Positions 43,782-52,617 of a stretch of DNA of 56,323 nucleotides are shown piece by piece (position 1 is the stretch's first letter; each line of letters opens with the position of its first letter). The notes below the pieces were generated by a model. That model saw nothing but the letters and a program-made list of their open reading frames with translations. It was not told the origin of the DNA and did not search any database. Made by a program: the position numbers and the translations under genes. The DNA is from an uncultured Chlorobiaceae bacterium (lineage in GTDB: Bacteria > Bacteroidota > Chlorobiia > Chlorobiales > Chlorobiaceae), in the NCBI GenBank assembly GCA_903915955.1, contig CAIWUU010000055.1, positions 1 through 56,323 of the forward strand, in the 5' to 3' direction.

Positions 43782-45281
43782 ATGATCACAAGAACGTCGT
43801 TGTTTATGAAACAGAGTCGATTGAGCTTCATTGTATTGTTTTTTTTTCTTTTTGTTGCTTTCTCGTTTGGAGTTAACGATGCGATCTTTGCTTCGGAAGC
43901 TTTTGATATCGTAGCGCGTGCAGCCACTTCTGCAGTCAAACTCCCGGACCATCTTCCTCCACTCTGGCTCATGATGCCTTTTGTAGTACTTCTCGGAATG
44001 ATTGCCACTGGCCCTCTGTTGTACCACCGATTCTGGGAAAGACACTATCCAAAGATCTCCGTTGGGCTTGGGGTTGTTGTTGCAGGTTATTACGGTTTAC
44101 TTATGGAGCATGGACTGCATGTTCTGGAACATACCCTTGAAGAGTATCTCTCATTTATCGCCTTGATCTCATCCCTGTTTGTAGTTTCAGGGGGCATTTT
44201 GATAAAGATCAACCATAGAGGAACACCTTTGGTGAATTCGCTTTTGCTTCTTTTTGGAGCAGTGATTTCCAATCTGATCGGAACAACCGGAGCTTCAATG
44301 CTGCTCATACGACCCTATATGCGTATCAATGAGGGTCGTATGAAGCCGTTTCATATTGTTTTCTTTATCTTTATTGTCAGTAATATCGGCGGCGCACTTA
44401 CTCCGATTGGTGATCCACCGCTTTTTCTCGGCTTTTTAAAAGGGGTTCCGTTTTTCTGGGTTGTCCCGAATGTCTGGTTGCTGTGGATTATTGCCCTCAC
44501 GGCTCTTCTTGTGATCTTCATCATCCTTGATGCAAGGGTAGGTAATGGAGTGAAAAATGGCATTGAAGCTAAAGGCGGGGTGCGCATTACCGGATTAAAG
44601 AACTTTTATTTTCTCGCTCTTGTTATCCTGGCAGTTTTTCTTGATCCCGCCGTTATTACTGAATTTCCGAGTCTTCAGAAACTCTTTCATCTCCCTTTTG
44701 GCATCCGTGAACTGATTATGTTTGGTGTTGCTTTTACCGCATATAAAACTGCTGATCGTTCGGTGCTCAAGGCAAATGAATTCAACTTTGAACCGATCAA
44801 AGAGGTTGCGTTTCTTTTTATCGGCATTTTTGCAACAATGATTCCGGCTCTTGAGCTCATCGGATATTATGCTGAAACTCATGCAGGAGAGCTCTCTGTT
44901 TCAAGGTTTTATTGGATAACAGGGGCTCTTTCGGGGGTGTTGGATAATGCACCAACTTACCTCAATTTTTTAGCCGCTGCGGCCGGAAAGTTCGGCGTTA
45001 GTCTTGGTTCTCCTGAAGAGATCAGGGGTTTTGCTGCCGGGTTGCGCTCTCCTGTTCAGGGTGATGCCTCCTCAACTCTTTATCTCGCCGCAATATCTGT
45101 TGCGGCTGTATTTTTTGGAGCGCTGACCTATATAGGTAATGCCCCGAACTTTATGGTTAAAAACATCGCGGCGCAGACAGATGTTGAAGTGCCTGATTTT
45201 ATGGAGTACCTCTATAAGTACTCGCTGCCAATTCTGCTGCCACTATTCTTTCTCTTATGGCTTCTGTTTTTTAATTATTGA
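43782..45281 (+). CDS. nhaD: NhaD-type sodium:proton antiporter
   Basis: Polytopic inner-membrane protein of 499 residues with about 12 helices and a cleavable-looking N-terminal signal (ending near IFAS). It belongs to the ion transporter superfamily of ArsB and CitM. NhaD features include FGAVISNLIGTTGASMLLIRP, FFIFIVSNIGGALTPIGDPPLFLGFL and LSGVLDNAPTYLNFL. It exchanges sodium or lithium for protons. Because ArsB is in the same superfamily I considered it as the missing arsenite carrier, but the TPIGDPP motif and its distance from arsDA favour NhaD. Confidence 0.87.
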   Translation: MITRTSLFMKQSRLSFIVLFFFLFVAFSFGVNDAIFASEAFDIVARAATSAVKLPDHLPPLWLMMPFVVLLGMIATGPLLYHRFWERHYPKISVGLGVVVAGYYGLLMEHGLHVLEHTLEEYLSFIALISSLFVVSGGILIKINHRGTPLVNSLLLLFGAVISNLIGTTGASMLLIRPYMRINEGRMKPFHIVFFIFIVSNIGGALTPIGDPPLFLGFLKGVPFFWVVPNVWLLWIIALTALLVIFIILDARVGNGVKNGIEAKGGVRITGLKNFYFLALVILAVFLDPAVITEFPSLQKLFHLPFGIRELIMFGVAFTAYKTADRSVLKANEFNFEPIKEVAFLFIGIFATMIPALELIGYYAETHAGELSVSRFYWITGALSGVLDNAPTYLNFLAAAAGKFGVSLGSPEEIRGFAAGLRSPVQGDASSTLYLAAISVAAVFFGALTYIGNAPNFMVKNIAAQTDVEVPDFMEYLYKYSLPILLPLFFLLWLLFFNY

Positions 45282-45307
45282 GCCATTCATCTATCATACG
45301 CAATACT

Positions 45308-45694
45308 ATGAAAAGCTTCCTTGCTGCAGTCAAAAACGGAGAACTTGGGTTTGTTATCAAAAACTCTGTTTTTCTCCCGTTTCACTGTGAAATCATAACC
45401 ATCTGGATAGGGAAGGAGATGTCTCTGCTCTCAACCCCGGATCTGATTGCTGATCTTTGTGATCCCGATGTGTTGGCGATGAGGGAAGGGGACTCATACA
45501 CAAATCTTGTATTCAGGAAATGGAGTGATCTTCATAAAGAGCTGGGCCATCATAAAGGTCATATTATTCTGCGTGCCACAGAAAAAGGTGCGAATATTTT
45601 CAATAAAGAGAATCTTCATTATATCAGGATGCGTTTTGTGGACCACAACAATGAGATCTCTTTTGAAATTATCGATGATCCTTTTGATCTGTGA
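45308..45694 (+). CDS. Hypothetical protein
   Basis: About 128 residues, mixed alpha/beta, no signal peptide. Includes KSFLAAVKNGELGFVIKN and HKGHIILRATEKGANIFNKE. Family not recognised. The frame opens at a TTG overlapping the end of the antiporter gene (45278); ATG 45308 gives a more usual start, but neither has a clear ribosome site. It probably shares the transcript of the antiporter. Confidence 0.6.
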   Translation: MKSFLAAVKNGELGFVIKNSVFLPFHCEIITIWIGKEMSLLSTPDLIADLCDPDVLAMREGDSYTNLVFRKWSDLHKELGHHKGHIILRATEKGANIFNKENLHYIRMRFVDHNNEISFEIIDDPFDL

Positions 45695-45742
45695 TCGTGT
45701 TGCAATGTTGTTCATGATGTTTTATCTGCCAGACCTTATTTT

Positions 45743-47008
45743 ATGACTATGGGTAGCGTTGTTTTTCGGTATTTTTTTCAGGGAGTGAAAGCACTTTTTT
45801 TACCTCTTTCATTTGTACTGCTGCTTATTGTATCATGGCGTACACCGGCAGCTTTTGCTGAAGAGTTGCTATGCGGCATCGACCAGCTTGATGCCTCTGA
45901 ATGTCAGGAGCTGTCAGGCTTGAGAGTTGGTCTTATTACCAACGCAAAGAGTCTCAGCAAAACAGGGGAGTCAAGCTACGCTCTCCTGCTTCGACATGGC
46001 GTCAAGCTGAAGTTTCTTATGGCTCCAGAGCACGGCTTTCTGGCTGATATCGAAGCGGGCAAAAAAGTGGGGGGTACTGTTGTTTCAGATACCATTCCGG
46101 TCTTCTCTCTCTATGGAGCTTCAAAAAAACCCGATATCCGGCAATTACGACAGGTTGATCTGCTTCTTTTCGACCTTCAGGACATCGGCACCCGCTGTTA
46201 TACCTATATTTCGACGATGAAAAATGCCATGGAGGCTTGTGAGCTGGCTGGCATAGCGTTCATGGTGCTTGATCGTCCAAACCCGATCGCCCCACTCTCG
46301 CAAAGTGGGTTCATGGTAACGCCTGGATATGAGTCGTTTGTCGGAGCTGTCAATATTCCATTTGTTCACTCCATGACGGTCGGTGAGATTGCTCTGTTAT
46401 TGCAGAAACAGTGCTACAAGAAACTTGATCTCAAAGTGATACAGATGAACGGGTATCGACACAAGCGATTTGCCGATGAGTACCAAGGGTTTACCTTCAA
46501 AAACCCTTCACCGAACATTAGCAATGTTGAAACGGCAATTATCTATCCTGCTACGGTTTTTCTTGAAGCGACCAACGTGAGCGAAGGGCGTGGAACTGAT
46601 GCGCCATTTTTGCAGTTTGGTGCTCCATTCATCAAAAGTGACAAGCTTCTTGATTCTCTCAGAAAATACAATCTTCCCGGTGTTTCGTTTGACCCGGTGT
46701 CGTTTACGCCCTGCTCAAGCAAGTTCAGTGGAGAGTACTGCTATGGATTGAAGATCACTTTAACAAACAGAAGGGCATTCGATCCATTGAGAGTGGCAAC
46801 GGCGCTCTTGCTTGAGCTTCAGCATCTCTACCCCGAAAAGACAGGGTTGAACAAAAGAGGAGATTTTTTTGACAAACTTGCTGGCACACCTTTTTTCAGG
46901 CAGATGATTACACAACAAAGCCCGATTGATGTTATCATGGAGGAGGGCCATCGTCAGGTAGATCTGTTCAATGGTACGGCTTCAGCAAATTATTTCATAT
47001 ACCCATAA
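45743..47008 (+). CDS. Exported DUF1343 / NamZ-type exo-N-acetylmuramidase
   Basis: 421 residues with an N-terminal signal of about 40 residues ending near AFAEE. The body follows the DUF1343 pattern: LRVGLITNAKSLSK, MAPEHGFLADIEAG, LLFDLQDIGTRCYTYISTMK, MVLDRPNPI and NPSPNISNVETAIIYPAT. Family members such as B. subtilis NamZ release N-acetylmuramic acid from peptidoglycan fragments, so a role in wall recycling in the periplasm is likely. It lies 48 bp after the hypothetical gene. Convergent with cfa. Confidence 0.88.
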   Translation: MTMGSVVFRYFFQGVKALFLPLSFVLLLIVSWRTPAAFAEELLCGIDQLDASECQELSGLRVGLITNAKSLSKTGESSYALLLRHGVKLKFLMAPEHGFLADIEAGKKVGGTVVSDTIPVFSLYGASKKPDIRQLRQVDLLLFDLQDIGTRCYTYISTMKNAMEACELAGIAFMVLDRPNPIAPLSQSGFMVTPGYESFVGAVNIPFVHSMTVGEIALLLQKQCYKKLDLKVIQMNGYRHKRFADEYQGFTFKNPSPNISNVETAIIYPATVFLEATNVSEGRGTDAPFLQFGAPFIKSDKLLDSLRKYNLPGVSFDPVSFTPCSSKFSGEYCYGLKITLTNRRAFDPLRVATALLLELQHLYPEKTGLNKRGDFFDKLAGTPFFRQMITQQSPIDVIMEEGHRQVDLFNGTASANYFIYP

Positions 47009-47014
47009 AAACCA

Positions 47015-48118
47015 TTATCGAGGGATTTTTGTCCTGCCAGCTAATCCGTTTTTTGAGAGCAATATTTGCCAGATTTGGATCGATCGAGCCCGAAAGGCAC
47101 CAGAAAAGCTCAAAAGATAATAGCACCACATACGGTAAAACCTCTCAGAGTACCGGAGTTGCAGGGTTGGCCACCCTTCTGTAAAGTTTTCATACCACGC
47201 TTTGAGTGTCAGTGAGTAGTCGTAGGTAAAGACATGCCAGTCTTCGAGTATGAAAAGTCCTTCGTAGTTTTTAGTAATCTGGCTGGCAGATGGGAGCATC
47301 GAATTTGGGAAAATATATTTGCAACTCCATGGATCGCCATTGATACAGGCAAGGTTGCTACCTACGGTATGCAGCAACGTCATTCCATCAGGGTTCAAGC
47401 ATCTATTAATGATTTCGAAATAGTCACGATAGTTTTTATACCCGACATGCTCGAACATGCCTATCGAATAAATTCTGTCGAAAAAGCCTTGCAAATTACG
47501 ATAGTCCAACACTTCGATGGTGACAGGTAGGCCTGCACATTGTTCTCTTGCAATTTTGGCCTGTTCGGATGAAACTGTTATGGCAGTTACGGAAACGTTA
47601 TAATGTTCAGCAGCAAATCGGGCTGCACCGCCCCATCCACAACCGATATCGAGCACCCTCATTCCGGGTTGGAGCTGTAGTTTGTCAAAAACCATTCGGA
47701 GTTTTTTCTCTTGGGCTTCATCAAGATTGTTGGCCTCATCCCAGTACCCACAACTATAAATCATGCGCTTGTCGAGCATGATTTTAAAAAGATCGTTGCC
47801 GATATTGTAATGTTTTTCACCAATGGTAAAAGCCCTCGACGGGCGCTGCAGGTTGTATGTTTTACCAACTAAATTTCCAATAAGATTTGCTGGTGAAACT
47901 ATTTTTTCATCAACTTTGGAACTGAGTAGTCGGAAAAAGAACTCATCAAGATCATTACAATCCCACCACCCGTCCATATACGCCTCCCCAAGACCAAGGT
48001 TTCCCTCTGTAATGGCGCGCCTGAAAAAAAGCGGCTGGTGAATCTGAATGTCCCACTGGCGATTGCCTCCAATTCGAATATCAGCCGATTCAAATAGCCG
48101 GTCGAATTTTTTTCCCAA
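47015..48118 (-). CDS. cfa: Cyclopropane-fatty-acyl-phospholipid synthase
   Basis: About 367 residues. It uses S-adenosylmethionine to add a methylene bridge to unsaturated chains of membrane lipids. GNLGLGEAYMDGWWDC is the N-terminal signature, FTIGEKHYNIGNDLF and SCGYWDEA follow, and VLDIGCGWGG is the cofactor loop. SIGMFEHVGYKNYRDYF carries active-site residues. The start is a TTG at 48118, the first start in frame after a TGA. An ATG at 48132 lies in another frame that would join this one if a seven-A run had eight bases, so the true N-terminus is uncertain. Confidence 0.9.
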   Translation of the reverse strand: MGKKFDRLFESADIRIGGNRQWDIQIHQPLFFRRAITEGNLGLGEAYMDGWWDCNDLDEFFFRLLSSKVDEKIVSPANLIGNLVGKTYNLQRPSRAFTIGEKHYNIGNDLFKIMLDKRMIYSCGYWDEANNLDEAQEKKLRMVFDKLQLQPGMRVLDIGCGWGGAARFAAEHYNVSVTAITVSSEQAKIAREQCAGLPVTIEVLDYRNLQGFFDRIYSIGMFEHVGYKNYRDYFEIINRCLNPDGMTLLHTVGSNLACINGDPWSCKYIFPNSMLPSASQITKNYEGLFILEDWHVFTYDYSLTLKAWYENFTEGWPTLQLRYSERFYRMWCYYLLSFSGAFRARSIQIWQILLSKNGLAGRTKIPR

Positions 48119-48142
48119 AATTTGTCAAACATTGTCCGGTAT

Positions 48143-48718
48143 TCAGATTTTTTTCGGACGTCCCCTTTTTTTGGAGCCAGTTTCTTTTCCCTCCAAATGC
48201 TCGGAAAGTGAAGATCCCTCGTTTATTTCATCAGGTTTGACAAGATTTTCGTCGAGATGTTCGTCGTGAAGATCCGGCTCAACAATCAGGTCAAGCTCAT
48301 CACCAAGCAGTTCATCAATAATTTCATCAGCAGGCGACGGCGATTTCCCACGATTATTCCGTTTGCTTTTCATTGCCGGTTCAATAAGTGTCATGACCTC
48401 ATTGATGGAGGAAAAAATATAAAGCTGTTTGTCCAGATTGGTCAGTTTCAGAAGATCCTTGATTTGCTTGCAGAGTGAGACAAAAATGGCAAGTCCATTG
48501 GATTGATTTGCAAGCTGGTGAGCGAGAAGCATAGAGCTAATACCACAGGAATCGATGGCCTTTACCTGCGAAAAATCAATGATCAGGTTTTTTGTGCTCT
48601 CTTTGTTTACCATCATATCAATCGAACTTCGGAATGAATCGCGGTGTCGAAAATCAAAGACCTCTTCCTCAATCTTCAGAACGGTTAACTCTTTGCGTGT
48701 TGATACTGAGTTTTTCAT
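48143..48718 (-). CDS. STAS domain protein with acidic linker and AT-hook-like tail
   Basis: 191 residues. The first 110 form a STAS domain of the anti-sigma-factor-antagonist type, with the phospho-acceptor region VKAIDSCGISSMLLAH. A long acidic stretch follows (many Asp/Glu), ending in KKRGRPKKI, which contains the RGRP core of an AT-hook DNA-binding motif. No partner kinase or anti-sigma factor is adjacent. ATG 48718 is preferred; an ATG five codons earlier is possible. It lies 24 bp upstream of cfa on the same strand. Confidence 0.75.
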   Translation of the reverse strand: MKNSVSTRKELTVLKIEEEVFDFRHRDSFRSSIDMMVNKESTKNLIIDFSQVKAIDSCGISSMLLAHQLANQSNGLAIFVSLCKQIKDLLKLTNLDKQLYIFSSINEVMTLIEPAMKSKRNNRGKSPSPADEIIDELLGDELDLIVEPDLHDEHLDENLVKPDEINEGSSLSEHLEGKETGSKKRGRPKKI

Positions 48719-48966
48719 GGCAAAATCCAACAATAAAGCATATAAATCATTATTGATAGGGCAAATAGCTGATTCTTCTCCTTCGTAGATCGTCAGGCAT
48801 ATCGAGACAGCAACATACTCACCTTCTTATTCTGAAACATTATTAATAAGTAAGGTAAAAAAAAAGCTCATTGTTAATTTTTTTTACGAAACGAAAAATA
48901 ATCTTTCTGAAAGAGGTGGGACAACAGCTTGGTTCTTGCACTTGGAAATAATAAAAATTCAGAGCA

Positions 48967-49248
48967 TCAGTTCAACGATCCATTCTCTTTCGTAAACAGG
49001 CTGTTCAGGATAAGAGCATCGATAATTTTAGTGATTTCAGGTGAAAGTCCAGATGGATTAAGGTTGCTTATGACAAGCGCAAGTGTGTAGATTTTTCCTT
49101 CGAGAGGGAGAAATTTGTTGACCACAACCACTCGATCATCTCTCAAGCGACATTCCCCACCAAGAAAGTTCCCTTTTTCATAGCGCAGCGTGTAACCAAG
49201 CTCTTTTATTGTTTTCTCAAGCAGGGAGAGTTGCGTTGTTTTTTTCAT
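48967..49248 (-). CDS. Small hypothetical protein
   Basis: 93 residues with LLEKTIKELGYTLRYEKGNF, then GGECRLRDDRVVVVNKFLPL. No signal or membrane segment; family not recognised, though the pattern is that of a conserved small cytoplasmic protein. It lies 30 bp after the oligopeptide permease gene on the same strand. Confidence 0.6.
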   Translation of the reverse strand: MKKTTQLSLLEKTIKELGYTLRYEKGNFLGGECRLRDDRVVVVNKFLPLEGKIYTLALVISNLNPSGLSPEITKIIDALILNSLFTKENGSLN

Positions 49249-49278
49249 ACACCGTTCTCATCATTGCTGTTGTGGCAG

Positions 49279-50766
49279 TTATCCTCGCATCCTCGGATCA
49301 AGAGCATCGCGCAGGCCGTCACCGATAAGGTTGAAACAGACAACGGTTGTCAGAATGGCAATACCCGGGAAAGTAGATATCCACCAATAGTTTAACAGAC
49401 TGTCTCGCCCTTCATTGATAATATTTCCCCAGCTTGGAGTAGGGGGCTGAACGCCAAGTCCGAGAAATGAGAGTCCTGCCTCAGTGAGGATAATACTGCC
49501 GATTCTCAGGGTAGCGGCTATAATAACCGGAGTCAGCGTATTTGGAGCAAGGTGACGGAAAATGATTCTCATGTTTGAAAGTCCGAGGGACTTTGCTGCA
49601 AGGATGAACTCTTGCTCCTTGAGAGAGAGTACCTGGCTTCTTACAATTCGGGCAACACCCATCCATCCTGTGAAAGAGAGAGTGATCACAATGAGGTAGA
49701 TAGAGTTGCCGAAGGTGGCGATAATGATAAGGATGAGAAAGAGGGCTGGAAAGGCGATAAGCACATCCACGATTCGCATCATAATGGCATCTATCCATCC
49801 ACCGAAATAGCCGGATGTGACGCCGATGACCGTACCGAGGGTGACAGAGATCAAGACAACAAGAAAGCCAATGGAGAGTGAAATTTTTGATCCGTAAATC
49901 ACCCGGCTGAGAATATCCCGCCCATACTGGTCTGTTCCGAGAATAAAGGTACGAGTTACCGCGACGTTTTCTTTTACACCTCTGGCAAGCTCCTCAACGT
50001 GCATGGTTTTGGTGCGCAAGCCTTGGCGGTAGACAAGCGAATTACCTTCAACCCGGTATTCGTTAACAAACCGGATCGCATTAGGTTCGTTGCGTGTTTT
50101 CAGTATCTGGAAATCGCTGATAAGGCTGTTGGCCAGGCGAATGGTGGTTCCCTTGCCTTGCTGCATGGGAATAATCAGCGCTTTTGGTTGTTTGAGTACC
50201 AAAGCATCCAGTTGTGAAAGAGGAGGCTGATATGCCGTGACAAGAAAATCCTGCTGATCATAAGGGCTGAATGGTGCGATAAACGGTGCAAGAAATGCGG
50301 TAGAGTAAAGAATAAAGATGACGACCGAGGCGTACACAGCGATAGAATGTCGCATGAACGCTTTGAAACTTATTTTGCCAAGGCTTGTCTCCTTGTTTGA
50401 GGAAGAACTTGTCGTCTGGAGAGATTTTTGGGTAAGTATTGCAAAAGTGACTATTATCGCAACAAGATAGATGGCACCAACCCAGAATTCCACGATTTCA
50501 GCGGTAAATATATCCATGAACGCTTCCGGAGCGGAAAGGAAAAGCGTTGCTGCGGTAAAGAGCGAACGAAAACTGACCAGTACCAGTTCTGCTCTGGTGA
50601 ACAGAATGAGAGAAAAAAAGAAAAACGTGGTGAGAAAAAAAAATCTTCTTCCATTTTTCCCGTCTCTGAGCGGTACGGCTGCAGGGTGGCTGATGAGTTG
50701 GGAAGATGCTCTTCCGGAATCTCTCTCTGTTTTCAAGCTCGTATAGCTATCGTTGTGTTGTCTCAT
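49279..50766 (-). CDS. Peptide-type ABC transporter permease (DppC/OppC family)
   Basis: 495 residues, longer than the usual ~300. An N-terminal part of about 130 residues contains extra membrane segments. Then comes the conserved first helix of OppC-type permeases (SIAVYASVVIFILYS), a long periplasmic insertion and the core, marked by LGTDQYGRDILSRVIYG. The coupling loop is FILAAKSLGLSNMRIIFRHLAP, and GLSFLGLGVQPPTPSWG is the DppC signature. The ATPase, the partner permease and the binding protein are not nearby. It follows the rplY terminator, so it may depend on read-through or an undetected promoter. Confidence 0.85.
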   Translation of the reverse strand: MRQHNDSYTSLKTERDSGRASSQLISHPAAVPLRDGKNGRRFFFLTTFFFFSLILFTRAELVLVSFRSLFTAATLFLSAPEAFMDIFTAEIVEFWVGAIYLVAIIVTFAILTQKSLQTTSSSSNKETSLGKISFKAFMRHSIAVYASVVIFILYSTAFLAPFIAPFSPYDQQDFLVTAYQPPLSQLDALVLKQPKALIIPMQQGKGTTIRLANSLISDFQILKTRNEPNAIRFVNEYRVEGNSLVYRQGLRTKTMHVEELARGVKENVAVTRTFILGTDQYGRDILSRVIYGSKISLSIGFLVVLISVTLGTVIGVTSGYFGGWIDAIMMRIVDVLIAFPALFLILIIIATFGNSIYLIVITLSFTGWMGVARIVRSQVLSLKEQEFILAAKSLGLSNMRIIFRHLAPNTLTPVIIAATLRIGSIILTEAGLSFLGLGVQPPTPSWGNIINEGRDSLLNYWWISTFPGIAILTTVVCFNLIGDGLRDALDPRMRG

Positions 50767-50773
50767 GAAACAT

Positions 50774-50809
50774 AAAAAAAGCTGCTTTTCCCGAAAGAAA
50801 AACAGCTTT
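50774..50809 (-). terminator. Rho-independent terminator after prs-rplY
   Basis: On the minus strand AAAGCTGTTTTTC and GAAAAGCAGCTTT pair around a TTTCGG loop (one T-G pair), followed by a T run. It lies 20 bp after the rplY stop and 8 bp before the next gene's start. Confidence 0.8.
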
Positions 50810-50828
50810 AACAGAGGTTGAAAAGCAC

Positions 50829-51428
50829 TCAGCTCGCTGTTGACGGGGCCGCTTCCACAGTGGCTTCGGCCTCTTTTTTCGAGGCAAGAACAGTAATGAC
50901 CGGTGCGTCGGGATCATCCATGATCTCAAGCCCGACATAAGCTTCCATTGGTATCTCCTTGACATGGATCGAATGACCAATCTCAAGTGCTGTAACATCA
51001 ACAACCAGATGATCAGGCATGTTTTCGGGTTTGCCCTTGATGGTGAGTGCATGAAGGATAATCAGCAGTTTACCACCTTTTTCGACACCGTTACTCTCAC
51101 CTGTAACAGAGACTGGTACCTCAAGCTCAATAACCTCTTCAGCCGAGAAAAGCTGAAAATCAGTATGGATAATTCTGTCAGTCACCGGGTGAAACTGAAC
51201 CTCCTTAATAAAGGAACGTTTAATTTTACCGTCGGGGAATTGAAGATCAATAATATGCGACTCAGCAGAATGTACCAGTTTTTTAAGTGCAAGCTCATTG
51301 ACACTTATAGCAACAGTCTCTTCACCTTTGTGATAGACAACAGCGGGAACAATACCATTCTTGCGAATTCTTTCCGCTTCTCCTTTTTTGATAATACGAG
51401 GCTCTACCCCCAATACAATAGTTTCCAT
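50829..51428 (-). CDS. rplY: Ribosomal protein L25, long CTC/TL5 form
   Basis: 199 residues. The N-terminal L25 domain (VLGVEPRIIKKGEAERIRKN, VPAVVYHKG) binds 5S rRNA. The C-terminal TL5 beta-domain follows from about residue 95 (ELEVPVSVTGESNGVEKGG, PENMPDHLVVDVTALEIG). An Ala/Glu/Thr-rich tail ends it. It follows prs by 30 bp, the usual bacterial order, and is ended by a strong terminator. Confidence 0.94.
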   Translation of the reverse strand: METIVLGVEPRIIKKGEAERIRKNGIVPAVVYHKGEETVAISVNELALKKLVHSAESHIIDLQFPDGKIKRSFIKEVQFHPVTDRIIHTDFQLFSAEEVIELEVPVSVTGESNGVEKGGKLLIILHALTIKGKPENMPDHLVVDVTALEIGHSIHVKEIPMEAYVGLEIMDDPDAPVITVLASKKEAEATVEAAPSTAS

Positions 51429-51458
51429 GCTCTTCCTTTATCTCTTTTTCGCTTGTGT

Positions 51459-52442
51459 TTAATGAAGGTTTGTGAGTTTCTCAGTAATATTTTTGCTATC
51501 GAACAGGCAACTGACAGAATCATCTTCATAGATGCGTTTTATTGCTTCACCGAAGAGGTTGCTGACTGTTACGGTTTCGATTTTTGAAGAATAGGCATGA
51601 TTGGTTACAACCGAATCGGTCACGATAACCTTTTCAAGTACAGAGGCATCAATCCTCTCAATAGCAGGCCCTGAAAGGATCGGGTGAGTTGCTGCCGCAT
51701 AAATTTTGAGCCCACCCGCTTCACGGATTGCCTTTGCTGCATTGACAATGGTTCCCGCAGTGTCGATCATATCATCAACGAGCAGGACATTTTTCCCTTT
51801 CACATCACCGATAATGTTCATCACTTCAGCGATGTTCGCCGCTGGACGACGTTTATCAACAATCACGAGATCAGTACCGAGCTCCTCTGCAAATTTTCTG
51901 GCAAGTTTGACACCCCCTACATCGGGCGAGGCAACAACCAGATTATCACGAAAATCCCGGTGACGAATATCATTAATCAAGACGACACTGGAGTAGAGGT
52001 GATCAAAAGGAATATCAAAAAATCCCTGAATCTGCGGAGCATGCAAATCCATGGTCAGAATGCGGTTAGCGCCAGCCTCGGTGAGCAAATTCGCCACAAG
52101 CTTTGCTGTGATTGCAACGCGTGGACGGTCTTTACGATCCTGTCGGGCATAGCCGTAATAGGGCATGACAGCGGTAATCCTTGCTGATGAAGACCTTCTT
52201 GCCGCATCAATCATGATCAGCATCTCCATCAGGTTATCACCAGGAGGGTTTGTCGATTGGACAATAAAAAGATCGGATCCTCGAATAGATTCAAAAAAAT
52301 TTACCGAAATTTCCCCATCAGAAAAGTTTTCAACCTTTGCATTTCCAAGGGGAATGCCGAGGTATTCAGCAATTTTTTCAGCAAGAGCCGGATTACTGCG
52401 TCCTGCGAAAATTTTAATTGGTTTTGCCTTTGTGTCCTGCAT
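51459..52442 (-). CDS. prs: Ribose-phosphate pyrophosphokinase
   Basis: 327 residues; makes PRPP from ribose 5-phosphate and ATP for purine, pyrimidine, histidine and NAD synthesis. FAGRSNPALAEKIAEYLG is the N-terminal pattern, DLHAPQIQGFFDIPFDHLY the divalent-cation signature, ASPDVGGVKLARKFAEEL the flexible loop region, and LLVDDMIDTAGTI the PRPP-binding loop. It is the first gene of the prs-rplY operon. Confidence 0.97.
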   Translation of the reverse strand: MQDTKAKPIKIFAGRSNPALAEKIAEYLGIPLGNAKVENFSDGEISVNFFESIRGSDLFIVQSTNPPGDNLMEMLIMIDAARRSSSARITAVMPYYGYARQDRKDRPRVAITAKLVANLLTEAGANRILTMDLHAPQIQGFFDIPFDHLYSSVVLINDIRHRDFRDNLVVASPDVGGVKLARKFAEELGTDLVIVDKRRPAANIAEVMNIIGDVKGKNVLLVDDMIDTAGTIVNAAKAIREAGGLKIYAAATHPILSGPAIERIDASVLEKVIVTDSVVTNHAYSSKIETVTVSNLFGEAIKRIYEDDSVSCLFDSKNITEKLTNLH

Positions 52443-52617
52443 TTTCTAATGAAAGGGGTTATATTGCCATTACATTCAACGCTCTTGACTGTTTGGATCG
52501 TTACCTCCTAAAGCGAGCACGACTAAACACTCATCGGGACTCAAATATAATGAAAAAGGGTGAAAAGTTAATTAATTTTTTCCTCTTTCTAACTTGGGGT
52601 TATTTGCCTGGTTAACT

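Noticed and set aside
43782-45281. Candidate ArsB arsenite carrier
   Set aside because: Same superfamily, but the TPIGDPP and LDNAPTYLNF motifs and 40-kb distance from arsDA fit an NhaD antiporter.
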